Shown here in pieces: positions 25,701-37,700 of a stretch of DNA of 64,000 bases. The stretch comes from Unio delphinus (lineage: Eukaryota > Mollusca > Bivalvia > Unionida > Unionidae), in NCBI GenBank assembly GCA_029339505.1, contig JAQISU010000170.1, positions 1,236,001-1,300,000 on the forward strand, in the 5' to 3' direction. Each line of letters begins with the position of its first letter. Positions within the stretch are counted from its first letter, which is position 1. The notes under the pieces were generated by a model. It saw only the letters and a program-made list of their open reading frames with translations, was not told the DNA's origin and searched no databases. The position numbers were made by a program, and so were the translations under genes.

Positions 25701-28700
25701 TGAAATGCCATTCTTTTTCCTACCAACAGGACACTCATTTACCTTCAGTATCCAATGTGCAAGCAGTATCAACACCTGAAGCGTCCTTCTTTTTTCTACC
25801 AGCAGGACACTCCCTTACCTCAGGTCTCACAGTGTGCAAGTTGCATCTATACTTGAAGTGCCATTCTTTTTTTTTACCAGCAGCACATTGACTTAATATC
25901 AGTCCCCATAGTAAGTTCTAGTCCTTGTTCAATAAGGAGCACACTGATTTGCCTCCAATCCCCTATTCTCAACTAGCAGTATCAATGTTTGAAGTGACAT
26001 ACCTTTTTTTTCCCTCTACCAGCAGTACCCTCACTTACCTCCAGTCCCCATATTGTGCAAGTAGTGTCTATACTCGATGTTCCAAGTAAATTTGGATCCA
26101 CTTCATTCCAGTCAAATGATGTCAAAGGAGCACAGAAATCAGAATTCTTGTTCTGTATGAAAGAATTACAAAGATGGTTAGAAACCAGCCTAAATTTAAA
26201 ACATTAGGAACTTTGTTTATTTATTTGTATATCATGAAAACTGTCTAGAGAAGACAATCAAATGATGAACATATCCTATATGAACTGTCATGCTTATATG
26301 GAAAACTGAAAAGAAACTAAGAAATGGGATTGTCATATATTACAGATAAGTCTAACTACAAACAACATAGACCACGATCTGTTGTCACATAATGCACTGG
26401 CAGATCAGGGTCTTTGTTTCTTGTATTCAATATTCCTTGCAAACTGAACAGACTCACATCTGTCAAAGTATTTTGTGATGGTAGACATGGATCTGTGCAG
26501 TTATTAGCTGAACTCAATTCTTCATAGTTAGCACAAGTTATCTGTCATTAAAAAGTGTCCTTTAATTGTAGATGTGTCCACCATGACAGGTTTCACTTCA
26601 ACTCATAATCCTTATAAAGCTGTAAATATAACAAGCTGTCTGTATATGAAAACCGAAAGCACAATAGAGTGGAACCTTGAAACAATTTGTTACAGGAAAT
26701 GGGAATTGTTTGGATAGGAATATATTCATGTGACTGGCATGTGGAAAATAAATCTGTGACCATGAAAAACATTCAGATAACAAGAATTCTGATGAATGAT
26801 GTTGGGTTATATTAAGCCTATCTTTTCAAGTGAACATAATGTGGTCTGGATAACCTAATTATCAAGGATGGAGAAACAAAATTTAACTGTAATGCATATT
26901 CCACTGATGAAGAATACAGATTCATTAGATTCATTTTTCTAATCAAACCACACAAAATGAATTCTTAGTAATGTTGCGTTATTAAATAGTTCTGGTTTTT
27001 GAAAAGACAGCATTATTAATTGCAACATTAATTATGAAAAACTTGTGAGTGACAATGTCAGCAAATCGATACATTATTTGACATATACTGCAATATCAAA
27101 GATTAAAAGGTTGGAGGTGGGATGGGTGGGAGAAATGACACCACCCACCACTGATCCTAAAAAGATTAACAGAAAACCTAATACTGTCCTTATATGTAAA
27201 TTAAACTGCCTCAACAATGTACTCATTTGCTGCATAATGATCAACATATGGAATTTGTCAATCTTTTTAAAGTCAGTATGTGTGCGCTTAAACTAGTCTA
27301 TGCAAAATACTAGTCTTAATATATGGCATGACTCAACACAGGAAATACTGACATACAAACATAAGCTCACATGTTTAGTTTTCTGTATGATGATGCTGAA
27401 TCAGACCCAGGAGGGAGAGTGATCTAAAGCACTCTCCGTTACAGATCACTGCCATCTCAATTCTCTCTGCATGGGTCCGAGTCACAGATTCGGCCAATGT
27501 GGGTATATGAGAAAACTTGCCAGAAGCTTCTCGTGGGTCGGTGGTTCTTTTGTTCTAATGCAACGACACTGAAATGGATGCAGGCCTAACTTGCAGAGTT
27601 ATAAGCCACAATGACAATAAGTTCATTATAAGAAGTTTTTTTTAAAAGAAAAAAAGCTAACTAGGTTATCTACTTGTGACTTTGACAGTGTGTAATACTT
27701 TATAAGGCTCTAAGATTAAGAAATATTCTTCAACTGTGCTATAACGGACATTTGGGATAGACATTTTGGTGGTTCATTTGGTCAGACGAATGTAATGTAT
27801 TTTATGATGTAGCATTTCATGGCAACTTAACACAATATTAACAACAACTACATTGTGCTAATTAAACATGCAGTTTGAGAAATGTAAAACTGAATTGCAA
27901 AAATCTTTAAGAAGGTTAATCTTTCAAATACATGTAAAAATGATATAGAAGATATAATATAAATGACCAAATAAAAAAGTAGTCTGTTGGAATTTGTGAA
28001 CTAATAAGATGTAAATGCATTTTATGTCATGAAACTATCTCAAAATGAAAGTCAGTCATAAACCAACTTCTTTTCATTTGTTACAACTAAAGTGATATCC
28101 TTGCAGATTTTGATATTGGGCTGATACATAAACTATATATATTAACTGACCTCAAACTACTTAACCCAAGCTATTCACATGGTGCATATATGATTTTTCA
28201 GCACATTATAGGCTATACATAACAGCCAGTATATCTGGTGGAAAAGAACCCTGGAAGAAAACAAAACATAGGAAAAACCACAAACACACATGACGCTACT
28301 TGCAAGCTGTCTCACATACAATGCCTGAGACTTGAACAGACATGGACAGAAGAGATAGCAAATTTTTTAGTAAATTATGTTTCTCCGAGAATACTTACCC
28401 AATCACATTACTTTAGGGATATTAGCCTGCTACCTCGCGAATCCAGCCCTACCAAAAGACGAAAATTCGTCTTTCCTGTCTATGTCATATAGACAAAGGG
28501 CAATAACTCTTGCCCATTACCTCCCCTTGCCGCCCGTTAGGTGTCGCTTCTTTAGTTTTTAAGCTGAGCGGTATATAAAACACGAGGATGCTCGCATGGC
28601 GGGGTGGTTGGGAGGGTTTCTTAGTAATGTGATTGGGTAAGTATTCTCGGAGAAACATAATTTACTAAAAAATTTGCTTTCTCCTTTGAATACGTTCCCC

Positions 28701-31700
28701 AATCACATTACTTTAGGAGAATAAGTAATAGGAGGAGGGAATGCGGAGCATCCGACCTCCACACGGGTATCCTCTAGGGAATGATGGTTGGATTCCCCAT
28801 GTGAATGATAACCCGGTCTCCTAATTTTCAATCAGCAACACAGCCCAGGGTCACGTGATATGTGACCCTTTTATACGGTTAAGAAGATAGATATTGAAAT
28901 CTTCTTACCTACGAAAATTTATCTGGCGAATCCAGCGAAGCTAATAGGCTGTGCTGATTGTTGTACATGAGTCTGGTGGGCGTCTGGGCTGCCCAACACC
29001 GGACCTATTAGAATCAATGTTTGCCTCTGCGAGTACAAACTTGAAGATAAAACTGTAGAAGGTTGACTCTGCATGTCAGCCAACAGCTTCTATAAGGTGA
29101 CTGATTTGCTAATTCTCAGAGTACGCCGAGCGTATAACCCACTACAGCCATGAAGCAAGGGCTTGAATGGTGATGTCTCATATCCCAGCTATCACCAGAA
29201 AAAAAAGAGGTGCTTGTATGTGACCTGACTCACCTCTATGCATTGAAATGGTGCTAGAGTGCACAAACAGGATCTTACATGGCTGTTGATCCTGACTTAT
29301 CTATAAAGAAAGCGAGCTAATGACGACTCGTTGATCGCCAATGTATGGTAATCTATTTTGGACTACGAAGCCTGGCTGCGTCAAGAGGACCATCAAACCC
29401 TCTGATCGGAACGGAAGAGAGTTCGGGTCACTAGAAAGGACATGTAACTCGCTCACCCTGCATGCTGAAGCTAAGGCTATCAAGAAACCCAATTTGTATG
29501 ATAGTAGCTTTAACTAATCGTGGGTTAAAGACTCAATACTGTCTGAATTGAGTCATGTTAAAACCCAGGACAGATTCCATTTGGAAACAGGGTGAGGGAT
29601 ATAAGTCGATTGAATTTTTTTTTTTTTTTTTTTTTTTTAAATGTCTAAAAGATCTGACAAATCTTTGTCATGGCTGATAGCACATGTACCAGAATGGCGG
29701 AATGTGTCTGATATCATGGAGCGGTAACATTTGAGAATAACTGGAGCCAGATGTTTCTCCTTGAAAAGCCAGAGAAAAGTTGGCCAGTTGAGGGATTGTG
29801 ACACTCAGAGGAACAATGTGAATGATATGGTACCAGTCTCTGAAAACATGCCACTTGCCCTCGTAAACCTTCAGAGTAGAGGACCTTCTTGCTCTCGAGA
29901 TTCTCTCCGCAATCAAAGATTTAAATTGTTTGTCTTGCAAGGCTGTCTGGACAAGAGCCAAGCTTGAACAAAAAGACGGTCCGGACAGGGGTGGAACACC
30001 CCTGGCCGCGGTTGCTTGTGAATACTTGTGCTGACTGTAATCTTCCTGGGTAGATCTATCGCCTAGATTGAGTAGATCGGAGACCCAGTAGTTGTTCCAT
30101 CTGAGAAGGGTAATCAGAACCATCTGACAATTCTGACCCCTTAACTTCTGGATTAATTCCAGTACCAAGACCGTGGGAGGGTAGGAGAATGACCACAACC
30201 CTTCCCAGGTGATTGATCGAGCATCCACGACCCAAGCTTCTGGGTCTGGAACCTGTGAGATGAAAGGTGGAGAATTTGCTATTCCACCTTGTTGCAAAGA
30301 TCAATCATCGGACGTCTCCAAAGTGTGTCGATTGGAAGAAAGTCCGATTGATGGAGTGACCATTCTGTGTGTCTGAATTGTACATTGAGGTGGAGATTGT
30401 CGAACCAATGTAGAAACTGCCAGTTCAGATTGCACAGGTCTGGTGATTGGTGTCCCCTTGTTTTGAGGCAAGGCACCACCACAATGTTGTCTGACATAAT
30501 GAGGGCAGTTTGTAATAAGAGTTGATCCTGCCCGAAATGAAAGGCATTGATGACAGCCGTTATTTCTGAAAGGTTGATGTGGAAAGGGCTCGCCCCTGGC
30601 ACCCACGTGCCGCTGACAGTATCTAAGTCCGGCAACAGGTGGGCACCCCAACCGTAGGTATTAGTGGCGGAACATACCGTTATCCCCTTGGGGTATCTCC
30701 AGAGTAATCCCTGTGGACAGCCTACAGGGGTTGTGCCATTGACTCAAGAATGATCGTATCTCTGGCGTTAGCATGACTGTTTTCTGGGATCGATGGGACT
30801 TGAAAATGGCGCAATTACGCTAGCAAAGTCCTTTGTAAAGGGCGCCTAAAAGGACGGCTGAGAGGGATCAAGTCTGCTGTCGCATTGAATAATCCGAGGA
30901 TCTGCAACTCTCTCGCTAAAATGCGCATCCTGCCGGAAACGGACTCTACGAGTGCAATTATCTGGATGATCGCAAACTCGAAGAAGCCTTACCAGATTCA
31001 GATTGGGAGAAACTCCACACCCAGATGGACCAAAATCCGGATTGGACAGATCAGACTTTATCCAGTTCACGAGAAAGCCTATATGACGTAAGGTGATATA
31101 AGATCGTTTCTGCCTTTGAACAGAGTAGAACTTGACAGATGTTACTGGAGGATGTCGTCCAAATATACTGCCGACGCAATAGATGAAGTCGAGCGGAACA
31201 GGGTGACGACGTAATCCATAACCTTGGTACTAGCCCAAGGGCTTAAATTTAGGCCAAAAGGTATGACATGGAACTGATAAGCCTAGTCCCGACAAGCACA
31301 ACGGAGAATGTCCGCAACTCGTGGGATAGGGACGTGAAATGTGCGTCGGTCATATCTAGCCAGCATATGATGGGGTTTAAGCGACGTGCCCTTCATACAT
31401 GCGTCACGACGTATCAGGTCTAGGTTGGCAGAAGCAGTCAGCGCATTGGCCATGGAATGGTGAGCTGCCCTGTTAAGAACCCTAGCTAACCGGGCCGTCG
31501 AATCCCAAGCATGTTCATTGCCAGATTTATCAGCGATCCTGAAAATGGCTAGGGAGGTTAGATCTAACAGTGAAGACGTAGCGACTACATTTCGAACCAG
31601 CTTGGACTTGGCATTGAACACCGTTTAGTCCACTTTATAAGACAATGGAGCAGACATATGGACTGCTGCCATATTTTTATCCAGAGCCGGGACCTCAGTA

Positions 31701-34700
31701 CTGAACGCACCGGAGTGAGTTTTGTACCATCGACCTGAAAACGACGCTGGTACTTGGCTTTCAGAAAAGAAAAACCTTAGCAATTCCTGGATCCCCTATG
31801 CGTGTCGACAGACGGTCATTAATTTCCTTAATTTTGTCGACTGGGGAAGGAGGCGGAAGGATAGAGTCTCTTCCCCCTCATCCAGATCGACCGACGCTCT
31901 AACCTTATAGTCGGTAATGGCAGCAGGAGGTGGAGGGCATTCTGAAGGGGCCAACACCTTATAAATTTCCTCCACTGCGGCTTTGAAGTTGAACTCAGTC
32001 CGTTCCATAGTTGGATCTGCATACCGCTGATTTGCCTGCGACTCATCGCACTCACTATGTACATAATCTTGCTCTGGTAAAGCATCCATATCGGGGTAAT
32101 GCATACCAGGTGGCATAGATGACTCGATTCCATCATCTCTGATAAAGGCATTCACTCTCCCTTGTGGATGAGCTGTTAGCCTATGGACGGCCGGCAATGC
32201 CGAATGAATTGATTGGCATATGTTTGGCCTGAATGACTGCGACGGGCCGGCTATGACCGGCACCGACCGCTCGAATGGTCGGGTTGGATCGAGAGATTCC
32301 TCGCCAACTATCTGTGTCATGGTAGTGATATGTAACCGGTAGTACGGATTGACAGACGGAAACATCATTAGAATCTTCGTCAATCCGATTTGTGCGGATT
32401 GCGGTATGATAAAAGTCCCCGTGCTGGTATAGCGGTATAGTCGGATGGACTGGTATAAGACTAAAATCTCCATACGGTTGGACGACCGGTGCCTGTTGGG
32501 CTGGACGGCCGGAGCCGGATGAACGGTCAGTGCCGACAAGTGTCGGCTGAAAGCTTGGCTGGACGACCGGTGCCATATGGGCTGAACGGTCATTGCCGGA
32601 TCGCCCGGTGCTGGTTAGTGCCGGCGGGAAGGTCTGCTGGATGACCGGTGCCATATGGGCTGAACGGTCATTGCCGGATGGACGCCCGGTGCCGGATGTT
32701 GCCGACTGTAAGGTAATAACAATTACATAATGCTTATGTAGTGCGTCCAGCACTACGCGCCCATCTACCATTCGCTCAGAGGGAATGTTGGTTCTGGTAC
32801 AGCTTGCATATCTGTACAGCATACAAGGTGACTTAGATGACGCAATTCTGTCATAATTGACACTTTCACTAAATCTCCCTTGTGGAGAAGCCGTGAACAT
32901 ATGGACGGCCGGCACTGCCGGCTGATTGAACTGGCGGATGGTCGGCCTGAAAGACCTGTTCTGGTAAAAGCTGTCATATCTGGGTAGCACATACCAAGTG
33001 GCATAGATAACTCAATTCCGTCACCTCTGATAATATCACTAATTCTCCCTTGTTTTAAAATCACACCGTCACGTATTTGACATGACGGGAGGTGTACACC
33101 GGCAATACCGACTAATTCGTCTGGTATATGGTCGGCCGGAATGTCGGCGAAGGTCCGGCTATGACCGGCACCTGCCTCTCGAATGGTCTGATTGGAGGGA
33201 GATTCATCTATAACATATCTCTCATGGTAGTGATATGTAACCAGTAGTGTAGATTGACTGACGGGTACATCACTATAATCTCCGTAAATCCGATGTACAG
33301 CCGGTGCAGGTTGATGCCGGCTGGAAGACCGGTGCCATTTGGGCTTAACGGTCGTTGCCGGATGGTCGGCCGGTGCCGGCTGGACGACCGGTGCTATTTG
33401 GGCTGAACGGTCGCTGCCGGATGGACGGCCGGTGCAGGTTGATGCCGGCTGGAAGGTTGGCTGGACGACCGGTGCCATTTGGGCTGAACGGTCGTTGCCG
33501 GATGGACGGCCGGTGCCGGTTGATACCGGCTGGAAGGTCGGCTGGACGACCGGTGCCAATTGGGCTGAACGGTCGTTGCCGGATGGACGGCCGGTGCCGG
33601 TTGATGCCGGCTGGAAGGTCGGCTGGACGACCGGTGCCATTTGGGCTGAACGGTCGTTGCCGTATGGACGGCCGGTGCCTGTCGACGCAGGCTGGAAGGT
33701 CGGCTGGTCGGCCGGTGCCATTTGGGCTGAACGGCCGGTGCCTGTTGATGCAAGCTGGAAGGTCGGCTGGCCGTCCGGTGCCATTTGGGCTGAACGGACG
33801 GTGCCGGATGGACGGTTAATGCCGGTTTGCCTGCTGAAGTGCCGGCTGAACTGACGGTGTCGGCTGGACTGACAGCTGGAAGGCCGGCGAAAGTGCATAT
33901 TAAAATGGATCCAATTGATCCAGCATAGACTCCATGCGTCCTGACTTACAGGCCCGAAAGCCATGTACGGATCTGCGGTGAAATTTACACCCACTGGGCA
34001 GCCTAAACCATGTCAACATAATTTCCTCCATTTCCACATTGCCAACACCCATTTTGCCATTCATGCCTTCGTTGTCGACTTTGCTTACTGAAACGACAAA
34101 AGAAGAGAACAAAGCACAAATTAAAAAATTCAGCATATTATTAATTCGATAATACTATAACCGTTATTAACGGAGTAGTCAAATTATTCCGTGCCATGTT
34201 AACTCTTAATGACAACACTAGTTATCGCCGTGAGCGTGTTGCAATGGTTCGTTCAAGACGAAGTCTACTGAAACGAAAAAGATGATAAACAAAGCACAAT
34301 TAGGAATTCAGCACGCTATTAAGTCGCTATTACCATAACCGTAACTAACGGAGGAAGTGAAATGATTTAGTGTCGCGTGAACTCATGACTTCAACATGAA
34401 TTCCGCCAAAGCACAAATTAAAAATTCAGCATATTATTAATTCGATAATACTATAACCGTTATTAACGGAGTAGTCAAATTATTCCGTGCCATGTTAACT
34501 CTTAATGACCACACTAGTTATCGCCGTGAGCGTGTTGCAATAGGTCGTTCAAGACGAAGTCTACTGAAATGAAAAAGATGATAAACAAAGCACATTTAGC
34601 AATTCAACACGCTATTAAGTCGCTATTACCATAACCGTAACTAACGGAGGAAGCGAAATGATTAAGTGTTGCGTGAACTCGTGACTACAACACGAAGTCC

Positions 34701-37700
34701 GCCATTAAAGTCGCAAATTGGTCGTTCAAAGACTTTTTTGAAGTCTACTGAAACGTCAAAGAAGATAAATAAAGCACATATTATCAATGCAGCACGTTAT
34801 TAGTCGCTAATATCGTAAACGTTACATACGGAATAAGCGAAATTATTGAGTGCTACATGTATTACATGCTAGTACCGCCATAAGCGTGCTTTGACCACGT
34901 TGCAACCTGGTCCGAAGTCTAGAAAAGGTGACAAAGTCACTCAAATTGGAAAATATTGTAAAATAATGTATACGACCTGTTGGGGAATGAATATCCAACA
35001 CAGTAATTCCAAATTTAACTTCGGATGGTCAGAATTTACACTAAGATGGCTTGGATTCATTGGAGGTCTAATTGTACGTGTTTACACACAACAAGCGAAG
35101 CTAAAAAACTAAAGAAGCGACACCTAACGGGCGGCAAGGGGAGGTAATGGGAAAGAGTTATTGCCCTTTGTCTATATGACATAGACAGGAAAGACGAATT
35201 TTCGTCTTTTGGTAGGGCTGGATTCGCGAGGTAGCAGGCTAATATCCCTAAAGTAATGTGATTGGGGAACGTATTCAAAGGAGAAGGCAATAATCTGTAC
35301 AGGCATATAGAATGAAGAGAACCGGTCCAAGAACAGACCCCTGTGGAACACCACAACATAGACCAAATGGGAAGGAGCATATTCCATTTGCAGATACAAT
35401 TTGTGGCCTGTTGATTAAGTAGAAAATGAATCAAAGTAAGGCTGTATTGTGAATGTCAAATACATGCTGGAGATGGTGAAGTAATATATAATGGTCTATT
35501 TCGTCAATTGCTGCTGACAAATCAAGGAGGGTGAAGACTGTAATCTTTCCCCTATCTAAAGCAGAATATCATTAACTATTTTCAGAAGAGTAGTTTCAGT
35601 ACTGTGGCAAGGGCGATTTGCAGGCTATAAGGGGTTTCACGGTTACTAGCTCACCAGAGGGCGTATCGGTGCAGCTAACTTCCGGATAGTTCAATAATTA
35701 CAGATGGCAGACGTTGATCAAGACAATTTGACAAACCGCTCACATTTTGCAAACATGATCGATATCTCACTATCTTAAAATGAAATTATATCAATATTTG
35801 ATAAAATGTTGCTACATCTTTAATTTTTTCACTAACTTGCGCTGCAGCCAGCTTTTAAATAAATGTTTTCTGCCTGTTTCAGATATTATCTTTCCATTAC
35901 TACATTATGTACTAGTTTGTGTTATTTGAGTGTGCAAAAGTGTATCGCTGCGTAAAAGTTCTTGCAATTTATCTCGCTTGAAGAATATTGAAAAGATGTT
36001 TATTTTTTATAGTTTTAATCATAGCAGTAAATTTATGTTGAACGACAACAAAAAAAACTTTTTAAAGTTCCTTTATTATGGATTTAGACTGTTGCATTTC
36101 TATTAATGTTAATTATATTTTAAATGAAATAACTTTAGTTTCTTTCAAAATGCACAAATGTCGTCCGTGCTTGAACAGACAGGCGCACGTACGAGTCTCC
36201 TTGATGATTATTCTAATTTTATTTCCTGGAACGGATGGAAATTTTAGAGTATATAATGTGGAGAAATACCAGTTAGACACACTATGCATGTAAAGGACAT
36301 TTATGGTTCTCACCTATCTGCCTGTCTGTCTGTATGTGTGACTGTCACATTTCATCTGGTGCATTGGGTATGTATATCCGCAAATTAATGTGTTCGCATA
36401 CGTATATTACATAAACATACTTCAGGTGAAAAATGAGTATAATCTGATGCTAAGAAAGAACTAGTGACTGATAGAAAAAAAAAACAAAGATGAATATTTG
36501 CGAGTATTTATATATTATTGACTTGTATGGCTTTTTCTTACAAACAGTCTCTTTCTTAAAAATAATACTGTTTTACATCCGGTCACATGGATTAATATTG
36601 ATTTAAAAGATGAACCAAAGTAGTAGGACGAAATCTATGAAATAAATGTCTTTTTAAAACTTACATCTTTAATGCAAGGAAAGTTAAACAGAATAAAGCT
36701 AATTTTAATAAGGCTGTTCTAAATGAATTTGCAGGTGTCAATCAGAAATCTTGTTAAAGACCCTAGCAGATATGAAAGTTATTGCATGTACCGTCCGATA
36801 CTTGATGTTCAAAATTCTAAACGAAAATGAAACAAGATAAAACATCATTAATCTAAAAATCGTAAAATTTTAACACCCAAATATGAAACAATATTCCATC
36901 AGCATTAATTACACTCCTTTATCGATAGCTAATGTAATTATTGCTTTGTCAAATTCATCTGAATACATCAATATACTGTTCCATTTTTAAAATTAAAAAA
37001 AAAAAAAACAACCACATTTCTGAATTAAAATATTTAGCATTACATATCAGTTGCTGGATTGAATTCATATTATAATTTTCTTATCGAACTTGTGTTATAA
37101 CTTTCTTAACTCATGTTATAAACGAACTATTAGCCTTGCGAAAGTAACTGAGAAAGAAGGATATATCAACATATCCAAAATGCAAATTGTTGAGATTATT
37201 TTTCTTTAAAGTTATGAACCCAAAAAAGTGCAATAAATGTTTCAAATCGGAAAGCAAGGTGAAACGTTCCTACAATTGTGTCTGAAATTATGGATAGTGA
37301 ATCTATATTGTCGGGTATAATATCAATATGGCCAGTGTATTTAATTTAATTAATTTACATTCATAAAGTATGGAAAGGAAATATTTAATTTTCTGATGTA
37401 ATGTAAGTATGGGCATCGAATCTAATTATCTGATTTATTGTCTATAATTATTCTCCTAGTACGAACAAAATAAGTCTGACATATATAATTGATTCATTGA
37501 TTTTCCTTTGTTGACTTTATGTTTCGCTAATCAAGTGTAGAATAGTAAACTATCCGGAACTGGAGATTTTTTTGTGGGCATGCGCATTGGAGCTCAGGGA
37601 GGTAATTTTAGGCGCTACGATCAATAACTCCGTTGCAACCGTGAAACCCCCTATACATTGCTAAAAAGACTGTTTGAATTCAAATGAGATACAAGTTAGA

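Larger units (their letters stand above)
23634..26038 (-). other. DCAF7 intron 4
   Basis: A 2.4-kb intron. The 700 bp next to exon 4 are a tandem array derived from that exon (25327-26038). A coding-like stretch on the opposite strand lies at 24603-25047. The remainder shows nothing I can support. Confidence 0.85.
28357..35286 (-). mobile_element. DIRS-like tyrosine-recombinase retroelement, full length, decayed
   Basis: In transcript sense (minus strand) the order is: inverted terminal repeat, repeat-rich leader, gag-like region, reverse transcriptase, RNase H, tyrosine recombinase, internal complementary region, inverted terminal repeat. DIRS elements use a tyrosine recombinase in place of a DDE integrase and leave no target duplication, and none is seen here. 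RT motifs include PFGLNLSPW and YLDD (31154-31165). The RNase H part has [20 protein letters not shown] and MSDNIVV. The recombinase part has [12 protein letters not shown] with the catalytic Arg context. All coding parts carry stops or frame breaks, and the N-terminal half of the RT appears deleted. Length 6.9 kb is on the long side for the group because of the internal repeats. Confidence 0.85.

Noticed and set aside
25557..25891. Open frames on both strands across the exon-4-derived array, possible alternative exons
   Set aside because: The copies lack polypyrimidine acceptors in transcript sense and are decayed; they are better read as amplified exon-boundary DNA.
33339..33854. Plus-strand open frames rich in Gly, Arg and Trp, resembling a repetitive structural protein
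   Set aside because: They are the antisense of the 81-bp gag minisatellite, open only because the period is a multiple of three.
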